A DNA stretch of 64,000 bases. It comes from Variovorax flavidus (GTDB taxonomy: Bacteria; Pseudomonadota; Gammaproteobacteria; Burkholderiales; Burkholderiaceae_C). Positions 1 to 8,125 of this stretch are shown piece by piece. The stretch covers positions 310,001 to 374,000 of the forward strand of contig NZ_JASZYE010000003.1 of NCBI RefSeq assembly GCF_030317145.1. The letters are read 5' to 3'. Made by a program: the position numbers and the translations under genes. Within the stretch, counting starts at the first letter, position 1, and every line of letters starts with the position of its first letter. The notes below the pieces were generated by a model. The model was given only the letters and a program-made list of their open reading frames with translations, ran no database searches and was not told the DNA's origin.

Positions 1-1
1 G

Positions 2-1048
2 CGCCCCGCCCTGCTGACGACGGCGGCGCCTTCCCGCGCCCTCACGCCCCTGCGCGAAGCCGCGGCACGACGCGGCCTGCGCGTGGGCATGACGCTCGCG
101 CCCGAGGAAGTGCTGGTGACCAACGGCTGCATCGAGGCGCTGAACCTCGCGCTGCGCGCAGTGGCCCAGCCCGGCGACACGGTCGCGGTCGAGTCGCCGA
201 CCTTCTACGGCCTGCTTCAGGTGCTGGAGAGCCTTGGCATGCGCGCACTGGAAATCCCGACCAGCCCGCAGACCGGCCTGTCGGTCGAGGCGCTGGAGAT
301 GGCGATCGAGGCCTACGGCCAGATCAAGGCGGTGGTCGTCGTGCCGCACCTGCAGAACCCGCTGGGCAGCGTGATGCCCGATACGCACAAGCAGCGGCTG
401 GTCGAGCTGTGCGAGCGGCACGCCATCGCGCTGATCGAGGACGACACCTACAGCGAGCTGCTCGATACCGATGCGCCGCCGAGGGCGGTCAAGTCATGGG
501 ATCGCACGGGCAACGTGATCCACTGCGCCTCGCTGCACAAGGTGCTGGCGCCCGGTCTGCGGCTGGGCTGGATCTCGGCCGGGCGCTGGCACGGCCGGGT
601 CGAGATGCTCAAGTACACCCAGACCCGCAGCAACGAAGAGCTCGCACAGTGCGCGGCCGGCGAGTACATGGGCACGGGCGCCTACGACCGGCATCTGCGC
701 CGGCTGCGCGAACGGCTGCAGGTGCAGCGCGAGCGCACGGCCGATGCGATCGCGGCGCACTTTCCGTCCGGCACGCGGCTGAACCTGCCGCCCGGTGGCC
801 TCCAGTTGTGGGTGGAACTGCCCGAGCGGCTGTCGTCCGCCACGGTGTTCGATGCGGCCCTGCGCGAGCGGATCCTCGTGGCGCCGGGAACGCTGTTCTC
901 CAACTCGTCGCGCTTCGACCACTACCTGCGCATCAATTGCGGCTGGCCTTACGACGATGCCATCGATGCCGGCTTGCGCAGGTTGGGCGCGATCATCGGG
1001 GAATGCGCGGCGGCACGGGCTACCGAGCCGTCACGCAAGGCGGCCTGA
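2..1048 (+). CDS. MocR-type PLP aminotransferase/regulator, 3' part
   Basis: The reading frame is open from base 2, so this is the C-terminal part of a longer gene that begins before the window. The visible protein is a fold-type I aminotransferase domain of the kind found in MocR (GntR-HTH plus aminotransferase) regulators and ARO8-like aminotransferases. Visible marks are the stretch TNGCIEALNLALRAV, the substrate-side motif VESPTFYGLLQ, EDDTYSEL for the cofactor-phenol region and the likely PLP lysine in SLHKVLAPGLRLGW. The phrase NGCIEALNLALRAV followed by PGDTVAVESPTFYG is typical of MocR proteins, which favours a regulator, but any winged-helix N-terminus lies outside the window. The ATG at 83 is internal to the domain and is probably not the true start. 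Confidence 0.85.
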   Translation, partial: RPALLTTAAPSRALTPLREAAARRGLRVGMTLAPEEVLVTNGCIEALNLALRAVAQPGDTVAVESPTFYGLLQVLESLGMRALEIPTSPQTGLSVEALEMAIEAYGQIKAVVVVPHLQNPLGSVMPDTHKQRLVELCERHAIALIEDDTYSELLDTDAPPRAVKSWDRTGNVIHCASLHKVLAPGLRLGWISAGRWHGRVEMLKYTQTRSNEELAQCAAGEYMGTGAYDRHLRRLRERLQVQRERTADAIAAHFPSGTRLNLPPGGLQLWVELPERLSSATVFDAALRERILVAPGTLFSNSSRFDHYLRINCGWPYDDAIDAGLRRLGAIIGECAAARATEPSRKAA

Positions 1049-1055
1049 GCCGGCC

Positions 1056-1982
1056 TCAGTCCAGCAGGGCCAGGGCGCCGTAGTCGCCGACCGTGTCTCC
1101 CAGGCCGGCGGGCACCAGCACCGCGCCGCGGGTGAGCGCCATCAGCTTGCCGTCGATCTGTGCCTGGAGTCGGGGCAACAGCAAATCGCGGTTGTTCCAG
1201 AACACGCTGCCGCCGAGGCTGATGCGTTCGAGGTCCAGCGTCGCGATCAGGTTGTAGAGCATGCGGCCCATCACGCGGCACAGCGCGTCGGTCGTTGCCA
1301 GCGCCTCCGGATCGCCACGCGCCGCACCTGCAAACAGGTGGGCCGCGGGGTGGCCGAAACGCCGGGCGATCGCATTGCCCGCGGCCAGCCCCTCGACGTC
1401 TCCCACGTTGCCGCAACCGCACAGCGCGTTGGCATCGCCATCGACGACAAAGCTGTGCCCCGCGTGCCCGGCATTGCCGTTCTTGCCGCGCAGCACCCGG
1501 CCTTCGACGCACAGCCCGACGCCGACGCCGGTGCTCCAGGTGACGTAGGCGCAGTGATCGCTTCCCTGGAGCGCACCCCACCGCCGCTCGGCTTCGAGCG
1601 CGGCGACCGCGTCGTTCTCGACCCGCACATGGGCGAACCGGCGCGCAAGCGGCGCCTCCAGCAACGCAGTCATCCACTCGTTGGGCAGGCCGCGCGCAGG
1701 GCCGGCGATGCCGCCGCAGATGTTGGGGGTGGCGAGTTCCACCAGGCCGTCGCGCAGCTCGAAGGGGCCGGCGGACGAAACGCCGACGCGATCGATCGTC
1801 GCGCTGTCGATGTGCTGCTCGGCGCAGATCTCGTCGACGAGCCGCATGATCTGGACCGCCACCGCGTCGTTGTCGCCGGTCTTGGCGGTCGGCTCGCTGC
1901 GGCGGCCGATCAGCGGCGACGCACTGTCGGCGGAGAGGCTCACGGCCACCTTGGTGCCGCCGATATCGACGCAGGCTCTCAT
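1056..1982 (-). CDS. ROK-family sugar kinase (N-acetylglucosamine/fructokinase-like)
   Basis: Cytoplasmic ATP-dependent sugar kinase of the ROK family. The N-terminus carries the phosphate-binding motif DIGGTK, followed by the catalytic-region VENDAVAA and the glycine-rich TWSTGVGVGL. The family zinc motif is normally CxCGxxGCxE; here it reads CGCGNVGDVE, so the third cysteine is an aspartate. The ATG at 1982 (MRACVDIGGTK) was chosen over the upstream ATG at 2003 because ROK proteins begin directly at the DIGGTK strand. It sits four bases downstream of the DUF2905 gene on the same strand, suggesting one transcript with that gene and hisN. The sugar substrate cannot be read from the sequence. 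Confidence 0.85.
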   Translation of the reverse strand: MRACVDIGGTKVAVSLSADSASPLIGRRSEPTAKTGDNDAVAVQIMRLVDEICAEQHIDSATIDRVGVSSAGPFELRDGLVELATPNICGGIAGPARGLPNEWMTALLEAPLARRFAHVRVENDAVAALEAERRWGALQGSDHCAYVTWSTGVGVGLCVEGRVLRGKNGNAGHAGHSFVVDGDANALCGCGNVGDVEGLAAGNAIARRFGHPAAHLFAGAARGDPEALATTDALCRVMGRMLYNLIATLDLERISLGGSVFWNNRDLLLPRLQAQIDGKLMALTRGAVLVPAGLGDTVGDYGALALLD

Positions 1983-1986
1983 CGGG

Positions 1987-2181
1987 TCAGATCCATCGTG
2001 CAATCAACGCCGCGATCATGCTGAGCACGACGGTGCTCGCGATCGGCAGCTGCCACTCGCGCCCGAAGGCACGGAACTCGAAATCGCCGGGCAGGCGCCC
2101 GAAGCCGAAACGACGCAGCCAGGCGGTGAGCCCGCTCATCAGCACCAGCGCGAGGACGACGACGATCAGCCAGCGAATCAT
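1987..2181 (-). CDS. DUF2905 family small membrane protein
   Basis: A 64-residue protein with two hydrophobic helices (about residues 2-18 and 46-64) separated by a short loop containing FGRLPGDFEFRAFGREWQLP. The LPGD core and the two-helix layout are characteristic of DUF2905, a small inner-membrane family of unknown function. It lies 9 bases downstream of hisN and just before the ROK kinase on the same strand, so the three are probably co-transcribed. Confidence 0.85.
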   Translation of the reverse strand: MIRWLIVVVLALVLMSGLTAWLRRFGFGRLPGDFEFRAFGREWQLPIASTVVLSMIAALIARWI

Positions 2182-2190
2182 CAGTGCAGT

Positions 2191-2973
2191 TTAGGCCGCA
2201 AGAAGGGCCAGTGCCTGTCGGTGAAGTTCGGGCGTTGCGGCCGCAACGACACGCGCATTGGCTTCGAGGCCGAGCGGGCGGCCTTCCCAGTCGGTGACGA
2301 CGCCGCCGGCGGCCTCGATCAAGCCGGTCGGGCCCAGGTAGTCGTAAGGCTGCAGGCCGGTCTCGACCACCAGGTCGATGGTGCCGCCGGCCAGCTGGGC
2401 GTAGCCGTAGCAGTCGCCACCGAAGCGGCGCATCGCGCACTGGCGGCTCAGCCGGTCGAAGGCCTGCCAGTCGTCTGCGTTGAAGATGTCCGGCGAGGTG
2501 GTGACGATGCGCGCCTCGGCGATCGTCCTGCAATCCCGCACGCGCACGGGCTGCCCGTTGCGCTGCGCGCCGATGCCGGCCTGCCCGATCCAGCGCTCGC
2601 CAAGCACCGGCATGTCGACCATGCCCAGTTCGACCCGGCCGCCGCGCACCAGCGCGATCAGCGTGCCCCACAGCGGCGAGCCGGTGATGAAGCTGCGCGT
2701 GCCGTCGATGGGGTCGAGCACCCAGATGCGCTCGGCGTCGAGGCGCTCCTGGCCATGTTCCTCGCCGAAGATGCCGTCGGCAGGGCGTTCGGCGCTGAGG
2801 ATTTCGCGCATCGCCGCCTCGGCCGCGCGGTCCGCCTGCGTGACTGGGCTTTCGTCGGCCTTGGCGATGATGTCGAGCGGGGTGCGGAAGAGGCGCAGCG
2901 AGTGCGCAGCCGCAGCACCGGCCAGCGCGTGGGCGACGCGCAGGTCTTCGTCGGGCGAAAAGTGGAGGCTCAT
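2191..2973 (-). CDS. hisN: Histidinol-phosphatase of the inositol monophosphatase family
   Basis: A 260-residue metal-dependent phosphatase of the IMPase superfamily. The metal-binding motifs are GEEHG (residues 70-74) and DPIDGTRSFITG (87-98), and a C-terminal aspartate motif lies in LQPYDYLGPTGLIEAAGG. The RSFITGSPLWGTLIAL variant matches the HisN branch, which dephosphorylates L-histidinol phosphate in histidine synthesis, rather than SuhB or CysQ, although activity on other phosphomonoesters cannot be excluded. The ATG at 2973 has no clear Shine-Dalgarno sequence; a TCTAAT element lies only a few bases upstream of it, so the transcript may have a very short leader. Confidence 0.88.
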   Translation of the reverse strand: MSLHFSPDEDLRVAHALAGAAAAHSLRLFRTPLDIIAKADESPVTQADRAAEAAMREILSAERPADGIFGEEHGQERLDAERIWVLDPIDGTRSFITGSPLWGTLIALVRGGRVELGMVDMPVLGERWIGQAGIGAQRNGQPVRVRDCRTIAEARIVTTSPDIFNADDWQAFDRLSRQCAMRRFGGDCYGYAQLAGGTIDLVVETGLQPYDYLGPTGLIEAAGGVVTDWEGRPLGLEANARVVAAATPELHRQALALLAA

Positions 2974-3142
2974 GGGGAGGGATTAGAACTCACCCCATCG
3001 AGGGCGCGGAACGACTACAACCGCGCCGCCGTCTACGAGCACGTGGCCCGGACGGGGATGATGTCGCCGCACCCCGATAGGGGCGGAGACAGCAGCGGCA
3101 ACTACTGGATGCCAACGCACGAGCCATGACCCGTGAATCGGC

Positions 3143-3601
3143 TTATCTTTGAGGGCCCTTCAGGGGTTCAGGGCAACAGGAGTTCGTCTTCACGCATGCG
3201 GGCTGCACGACCACCGTCACTTGGTCGATGGTGGCCGTCACAAGCGGTGAGCCGGCCTTCAAGGGGAAGACAGCCCAATGGATCGGTGCGGGGTTCTCGT
3301 CGCCGGTCTTTATCAGTCGAGTCACATTGTCGATGCGCTGCCGCGCGAGGACGTTGCTCGTCGAGTTGCCTTTGACAGCGTTCGCGAAGATCCCGATTTC
3401 GCCGATGCCTTGGGTCGCGCCGCTCTTGCGCGCTTGCCACAGGGTATGCCAGGCAACCAGTTCCCGGATTTGTTCGTTCTCCAACGCCGCGCTGTTCTGG
3501 CGCAATGCGATTTCATGCTCCAGGTCGCTTGGCTTGCACGCCAGAGACGCGGTGCTGGTGGCGACGCACGCCAGTGCTGCGATTGCTTTGCGAAAGTTCA
3601 T
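3143..3601 (-). CDS. Small exported cysteine-containing protein downstream of a PAAR-like gene
   Basis: A 152-residue protein I do not recognise. It has a convincing N-terminal signal peptide (basic MNFRK, a hydrophobic stretch, then TASLA before CKP), so it is predicted to be periplasmic or secreted. The cysteine at the cleavage site does not sit in a good lipobox. Three more cysteines cluster near the C-terminus (ACVKTNSCC), suggesting disulfides. Its ATG overlaps the stop of the upstream PAAR-like gene (ATGA), so the two are translationally coupled. In type VI secretion settings, a Sec-exported partner beside a PAAR gene is often an immunity or accessory protein; that role is inference only. 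Confidence 0.6.
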   Translation of the reverse strand: MNFRKAIAALACVATSTASLACKPSDLEHEIALRQNSAALENEQIRELVAWHTLWQARKSGATQGIGEIGIFANAVKGNSTSNVLARQRIDNVTRLIKTGDENPAPIHWAVFPLKAGSPLVTATIDQVTVVVQPACVKTNSCCPEPLKGPQR

Positions 3602-4014
3602 GGGTCGCTGGGCTCGGCCTCATGGGAAAAACTGACGTCTGCTGTCTTCTTAAGGGCAACGATGTTGGCGCCTGTGACCGAGCCAAAGTTGGGGATTGGC
3701 AACGTGTAGCCCAGTGCTGCGCCCATGTCATCGTAGGTGGAAGTGGTCTGGAGCACAGACACGATCTGCTGATGGTTTGGACATTGGCAGACAACGATGT
3801 CGCCTTCCAAGGCGATTTCAGCGTTGTAGAAGAATCCCCTTCGCGAGCCACCCGCTTTCGTGATCACCCCGACGCTTCCACAACTCTCGCAATATGCGCG
3901 ACCACCGATCAGCGCCACTCGATGCCCATGGATGGTCGAGCTCGGGCCTGTGTACGGCAACACATGCCCGCCGTGGATCAGTCGGTCGCCCACAACCGCA
4001 ATTCGTCGCATCAT
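3598..4014 (-). CDS. PAAR-domain-like protein
   Basis: A protein of about 138 residues beginning MMRRIAVVGDRLIHGGHVL, followed by glycine-rich, short-strand sequence (STIHGHRVALIGGRAYC) and paired cysteines (CESCG, CQC). The start GD-x-x-xHGG and the repeating beta pattern match PAAR-like proteins that cap the type VI secretion spike. The ATG at 4014 was preferred over the one at 4080 because the PAAR fold begins at VVGD and an AAAGG sequence lies just upstream of it. No other T6SS structural gene is in the window, so this is an orphan PAAR. Base composition is visibly less GC-rich than in the flanking genes, consistent with acquisition. The short C-terminal tail carries no recognisable toxin domain. 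Confidence 0.65.
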   Translation of the reverse strand: MMRRIAVVGDRLIHGGHVLPYTGPSSTIHGHRVALIGGRAYCESCGSVGVITKAGGSRRGFFYNAEIALEGDIVVCQCPNHQQIVSVLQTTSTYDDMGAALGYTLPIPNFGSVTGANIVALKKTADVSFSHEAEPSDP

Positions 4015-4285
4015 TCTTTCGTGCCTTTCCCTGAGAGTGACTTCGGAAGGCACTAGCCTATCGACGCTGCGAACGTACAAAGCGGATGGCGAAAAATCCA
4101 GACAAGTCTCATCGCTTCAATGAATCGTCTGGTCGTTCGCGCACTTCGCGAACGCGCCCCTCAATGGGTTAGCGGTAGCCACCCAATGGGCGCCCCCTGC
4201 CGGAGTCGGCCCCGTCTTCGAGGAAGCGAGTCGCTAGCTCGGGCGAAGCTCGGTCCAGCAAGCGCTCTATGCGATTGCAGAGACG

Positions 4286-5155
4286 CTAGCGTTGTTGCCC
4301 CCAGCGGCGGACGGTCAGGCGCTCCAGGGTGGCGAAGCCCAGGTTCTCGACCAGCAGGCCGATCAGCACCACCATCGCCAGGCCGGCGAACACGCGGTCG
4401 GTGTAGAGCTCGTTGCGGTTCTGGAAGATGTACCAGCCCAGTCCGCCCTGCCCCGACGAGGCGCCGAACACCAGTTCGGCCGCGATCAGCGTGCGCCAGG
4501 CAAAGGCCCAGCCGATCTTGAGCCCCGACAGGATCGAGGGCAGCGCCGCCGGCACGAGGATCTGCAGCACGTAGCGCAGCCCCGTCAGGCCGTAGTTTCG
4601 GCCGGCCATGCGCAAGGTTTCCGGCACGCCCTGGAAGCCGGCGTAGGTGTTGAGCGCCAGCGGCCACAGCACCGAATGGATCAGCACGAAGACCAGGCTG
4701 CCCCGGCCGAGCCCGAACCACAGCAGCGCCAGCGGCAGCAGCGCAATGGCCGGCAGCGGGTTGAACATCGAGGTGAGCGTGTCCAGCAGGTCGCGCCCGA
4801 TGCGCGTCGACACCGCGAGCGTGGTCAACGCGAAGGCCAGCACCACGCCCGCAACGTAGCCTTGCAACAGCACGACCAGCGAGATGCGGACCTTGTCGAC
4901 CAGCTCGCCGCTGGCCAGCCCCTGGCCCAGTGCGCGCACGGTGGCCGTGAAGGTAGGCAGCAGGAGATCGTTGTCCTGCCAACGCGCGGCAAGCTCCCAC
5001 AGCGCCGCGAGCACGCAGAGGATCAGGCCCTTGCGCAGCCAGCCCTGCGCCCAGAGACGCGAGGCAGCCGGCAGCGGCCTCTCGACGGGCAAAGCGGTGA
5101 AGGGCTCGAGCGGCAGTTCGTACTCGGGCCGGATGGGCGGATTGGCGCTCGTCAT
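4286..5155 (-). CDS. ABC transporter permease, SsuC/TauC type
   Basis: A 289-residue inner-membrane permease with about six hydrophobic helices and the EAA-type cytoplasmic loop (FQGVPETLRMAGRNYGLTGLR) that contacts the ATPase. Sequence and length match the binding-protein-dependent family that imports sulfonates, taurine, nitrate or related organic anions. Its ATG overlaps the stop of the ATPase gene, and the gene ends the four-gene operon that starts with the TauD-like dioxygenase. The substrate is most plausibly an organosulfonate because of that dioxygenase, but this is context rather than proof. Confidence 0.88.
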   Translation of the reverse strand: MTSANPPIRPEYELPLEPFTALPVERPLPAASRLWAQGWLRKGLILCVLAALWELAARWQDNDLLLPTFTATVRALGQGLASGELVDKVRISLVVLLQGYVAGVVLAFALTTLAVSTRIGRDLLDTLTSMFNPLPAIALLPLALLWFGLGRGSLVFVLIHSVLWPLALNTYAGFQGVPETLRMAGRNYGLTGLRYVLQILVPAALPSILSGLKIGWAFAWRTLIAAELVFGASSGQGGLGWYIFQNRNELYTDRVFAGLAMVVLIGLLVENLGFATLERLTVRRWGQQR

Positions 5156-6048
5156 GCAGCCACCGCCTCTTGCGCCTCTGGCGCCTCTTCGAACAGCAGG
5201 CGGTGGATGCGCTGCGCCGTCGCCTGGAAGTCGCCCGCGCCCAGGCTGTCCTGGGTGAAGCCGTGGCTGTTGATCTCGGCACGCATGCGCCCCGGATGTG
5301 GCGACAGCAGCGCCACGCGGTTGCCGACCACCAGCGCCTCTTCGATCGAGTGCGTCACGAACAACAGCGTGAAGCGCACTTCTTCCCAGAGCGCGAGCAG
5401 TTCCTCCTGCATCTTGCGGCGGGTGAGCGCGTCGAGCGCGGCAAAGGGCTCGTCCATCAGCAGCACGCGCGGCTGCATCGCCAGCGCGCGCGCAATGGCC
5501 ACGCGCTGCTTCATGCCGCCGGAGAGCTGGTGCGGATGCACGTCGGCGAACTTGGCGAGGCCGACCTTGTCGAGGTAGTGCAATGCGCGCTCCTCGGCCT
5601 CCTTCCGGCCGAGCGTTCCGGATGCGCGCAGCGGAAACATCACGTTCTGGCGCACGGTCTTCCAGGGCGGCAACTGGTCGAATTCCTGGAACACCACGAT
5701 GCGGTCCGGCCCCGGCTGCGTCACGCGCCGGCCATCGAGGCGGATCTCGCCTTCCACCGGAGGGATGAAGCCGGCGACGGCCTTCAGCAGCGTGGACTTG
5801 CCGCAGCCCGAAGGGCCGAGCAGCACGAAGCGGTCCGCCTCGTGCACGTCGAAGCTCACGCGGTGCGTGGCCCGCACCAGGCGTTCGGGCGTGCGGTATT
5901 CGAGACTGACGCCGTCCACCTGCAGCAAGGGATCGAGCCCGCCGTGCTGCCCGGCGGACGCCGATCGGGCGGGCGCCGGATGGCGCAGCGGCGTCTCCGC
6001 GAAAGTCCGACGCAGGGTGATGCCTGCCGAGGTCGACGACACAGCCAC
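5152..6048 (-). CDS. ABC transporter ATP-binding protein, SsuB/TauB type
   Basis: A 298-residue ATPase. Walker A is GPSGCGKST, the signature is LSGGMKQR, Walker B is VLLMDEPFAALD and the switch histidine lies in LLFVTHSIEEA. An N-terminal extension of about 40 residues precedes the nucleotide-binding domain. It energises the adjoining permease. Only two bases separate it from the stop of the binding-protein gene, and its stop overlaps the permease start, indicating a single transcript. Confidence 0.9.
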   Translation of the reverse strand: MAVSSTSAGITLRRTFAETPLRHPAPARSASAGQHGGLDPLLQVDGVSLEYRTPERLVRATHRVSFDVHEADRFVLLGPSGCGKSTLLKAVAGFIPPVEGEIRLDGRRVTQPGPDRIVVFQEFDQLPPWKTVRQNVMFPLRASGTLGRKEAEERALHYLDKVGLAKFADVHPHQLSGGMKQRVAIARALAMQPRVLLMDEPFAALDALTRRKMQEELLALWEEVRFTLLFVTHSIEEALVVGNRVALLSPHPGRMRAEINSHGFTQDSLGAGDFQATAQRIHRLLFEEAPEAQEAVAA

Positions 6049-6050
6049 GC

Positions 6051-7061
6051 TCAGTTTCCCGACGTGTTCTGGGCGTCGTCGAAGAAGTAGTCCTTCACCG
6101 AAGCCGGCTTGTTCTTGATGGCGCCCACCCGGTGCATGAATTCGGCCAGCGCATAGGTGTTCTGCGGCGTGGTCTTGAACTGCACTTCAGGGTTCTTGAT
6201 GATCTTCAGCAGCAGGTCGCGATCGATCTTCGCGTTGCCGACCTTGAGATAGATGTCCGCGGCCTTCTCCGGATTGGCGGTGACGAACTGCGCGGCCTCG
6301 TTGAGCGCATCGAGGAAGGCGCGGTAGGTCTTCGGGTTCTCGTTGCGGAATTTCTCGGTGGCGTAGAGCACCGTGGCCGAGGCCGGCCCGCCCAGCACCT
6401 GGTAGGAGTTGAGCACGATGTGCGCATTCGGGTTGCCCGCCAGTTCCTGTTCCTGGAACGGCGGATTGCCGAAGTGCGCGCTGATCTCGGTGCCGCCCTT
6501 GATGATGGCCGCCGCCGCGTCCGGATGCGGCACGGCCACGCTGATCTTGTCGAGCTTGTTGAACTCCTTGTCGCCCCAGAGCTTGGCGGAGGCCAGTTGC
6601 AGCACGCGCGACTGCACCGAGACGCCGACGGCCGGCAGGGCGATGCGGTCCTTGTCGGTGAAGTCGGCCAGCGTCTTCACGTTCGGGTTGTTGCTGACGA
6701 GGTAGTACGGGAAGTTGCCGAGCGAGGCCACGCCGCGCACGTTCTGCTTGCCGTAGGTGCGGTCCCAGAGCGTGAGCAGCGGCCCGACGCCGGCGCCCGC
6801 GATCTCGATGTTGCCGGAGAGCAGCGCGTCGTTGACCGCGGACCCGCCCGAGAGCTTGACCCACTCGACCTTGGCGTCGACGCCTGCGGCCTTGGCGTGC
6901 TTCTCGATGAGCTTCTGGTCCTGGGCGACGTTGAGCAGCAGGTAGACGATGCCGAACTGCTCGGCGATGCGGATGCGGCCCTCGGCGTGCGCCGCGATGC
7001 TGCCGAGGGTCAGGCCGATGCCAGCGATCAGGGCAGCGGTATTGCGTGTGAAGCGGTTCAT
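6051..7061 (-). CDS. ABC transporter periplasmic substrate-binding protein (SsuA/NMT1-like)
   Basis: A 336-residue exported solute-binding protein. The N-terminus is a clear signal peptide (MNRFTRNTAALIAGIGL through SIAAHA before EGRIR). The mature protein has the NMT1/SsuA-like pattern of two lobes, with ligand-region sequences such as LSGGSAVNDALLSGNIEIAG and VSVQSRVLQLASAK. It should capture a small organic anion, possibly a sulfonate, in the periplasm and deliver it to the permease. It is the second gene of the operon, 33 bases after the dioxygenase gene. Confidence 0.87.
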   Translation of the reverse strand: MNRFTRNTAALIAGIGLTLGSIAAHAEGRIRIAEQFGIVYLLLNVAQDQKLIEKHAKAAGVDAKVEWVKLSGGSAVNDALLSGNIEIAGAGVGPLLTLWDRTYGKQNVRGVASLGNFPYYLVSNNPNVKTLADFTDKDRIALPAVGVSVQSRVLQLASAKLWGDKEFNKLDKISVAVPHPDAAAAIIKGGTEISAHFGNPPFQEQELAGNPNAHIVLNSYQVLGGPASATVLYATEKFRNENPKTYRAFLDALNEAAQFVTANPEKAADIYLKVGNAKIDRDLLLKIIKNPEVQFKTTPQNTYALAEFMHRVGAIKNKPASVKDYFFDDAQNTSGN

Positions 7062-7094
7062 GTTTTCTTGTTGCTTGTGGCGGTAGGAGCCCGA

Positions 7095-7994
7095 TCAGAA
7101 GGGCGTGTCGCCCTCGATCGTGGTGCGGTAGAGCTTGCGGCGCAGTTCGTCGGGCGTGCCGGCTGCCAGATGCATCAGCGAGCGGTTGTCCCAGAACACC
7201 AGGTCGTGCGGCGCCCAGTGGTGGCGGTAGACGAACTCGGGCTTCACGCTGTGCGCGAACAGTTCGGCGAGCAGCGCATCGCTTTCGTCCTGCGGCAATC
7301 CGACGATGCGCGTCGTGAAATGCTCGCTGACGAACAGCGCCTTGCGGCCGGTTTCGGGATGGGTGCGCACCACCGGCTGGATGGCGGGCGCTACCTGGTC
7401 GATCTGCGCCTGCGACAGCTTGGGGCGCCAGGGGTTCTTGGAACGCAGCTCTTCATACTTGGCGAGATAGCTGTGCTCCGCTTTCAGGGGCAGGACGCGC
7501 TTCTGCAGTTCAGGGCTGAGCGCCTCCCATGCCAGGTGCTGGTCGGCGAAGAGCGTATCCCCGCCCTGGCTCGGCAGTTCCTGCGCGTGCAGCAGCGAAC
7601 CGAGACTGGGCTTGGGCTTGTACGAGATGTCGGAGTGCCAGTAGACGCCGGCGTCGCCCAGGCCGATGGGCTCGCCGTTCTCCTTGATGTTCGAGACGAT
7701 CAGGATCTCGGGTTGCCCCTTGAGCTGGAACTGGTGGAGCACGTGGATTTCCAGCGGGCCGAAGCGGCGGCTGAACGCGACGTGATCCGCGGGCGTGACC
7801 TGCTGGTCGCGGAACACGACCACGTGATGGTCCAGATGTGCGCGATGGATGCGCGCGAAATCGGCGTCGTTGATCGGCTTCGAGATGTCGAGGCCGACGA
7901 TTTCGGCCCCTACCGGCGCGTCGAAACGGCGCACTTCGAAATGCTGCGGCGGCGCGTTGCGCGTGCCGGCGTCAGAAGAGAGAACAGCAGTCAT
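7095..7994 (-). CDS. TauD/TfdA-family Fe(II)/2-oxoglutarate dioxygenase
   Basis: A 299-residue dioxygenase. The facial iron triad is visible as WHSD (His120, Asp122) and the distal His275 in SLMHLAA, with the 2-oxoglutarate-binding arginine near residue 290 (YRTTIEG). Family members use oxygen and 2-oxoglutarate to cleave substrates such as taurine, other alkylsulfonates, sulfate esters or phenoxyacetates. It leads an operon with a sulfonate-type ABC importer, so uptake followed by oxidative desulfonation is the likely scheme for sulfur scavenging. The exact substrate is not determinable from sequence. Confidence 0.9.
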   Translation of the reverse strand: MTAVLSSDAGTRNAPPQHFEVRRFDAPVGAEIVGLDISKPINDADFARIHRAHLDHHVVVFRDQQVTPADHVAFSRRFGPLEIHVLHQFQLKGQPEILIVSNIKENGEPIGLGDAGVYWHSDISYKPKPSLGSLLHAQELPSQGGDTLFADQHLAWEALSPELQKRVLPLKAEHSYLAKYEELRSKNPWRPKLSQAQIDQVAPAIQPVVRTHPETGRKALFVSEHFTTRIVGLPQDESDALLAELFAHSVKPEFVYRHHWAPHDLVFWDNRSLMHLAAGTPDELRRKLYRTTIEGDTPF

Positions 7995-8125
7995 CCAAAC
8001 AATCCATCGTGGAGCCGCCCATCCGGGTGGCGGGCAGCGAGCCGGCCACTTTAGGAGCCGGCCCGTGGATTTCCAACGAATTGTTTGTTGATAGCTTATT
8101 CAGGCCCTTTCACGGCCCGACGGCC

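Noticed and set aside
4134..4154. CGTTCGCG/CGCGAACG hairpin as a terminator of the ABC operon.
   Set aside because: No T-tract on either side and it is about 130 bases beyond the permease stop, so terminator function is not supported.
8020..8100. Repeat-like GC-rich segment upstream of the TauD-like gene as another repeat copy.
   Set aside because: It lacks the CCCCCAGGCT and CACTTCGTGT blocks and the terminal stem.
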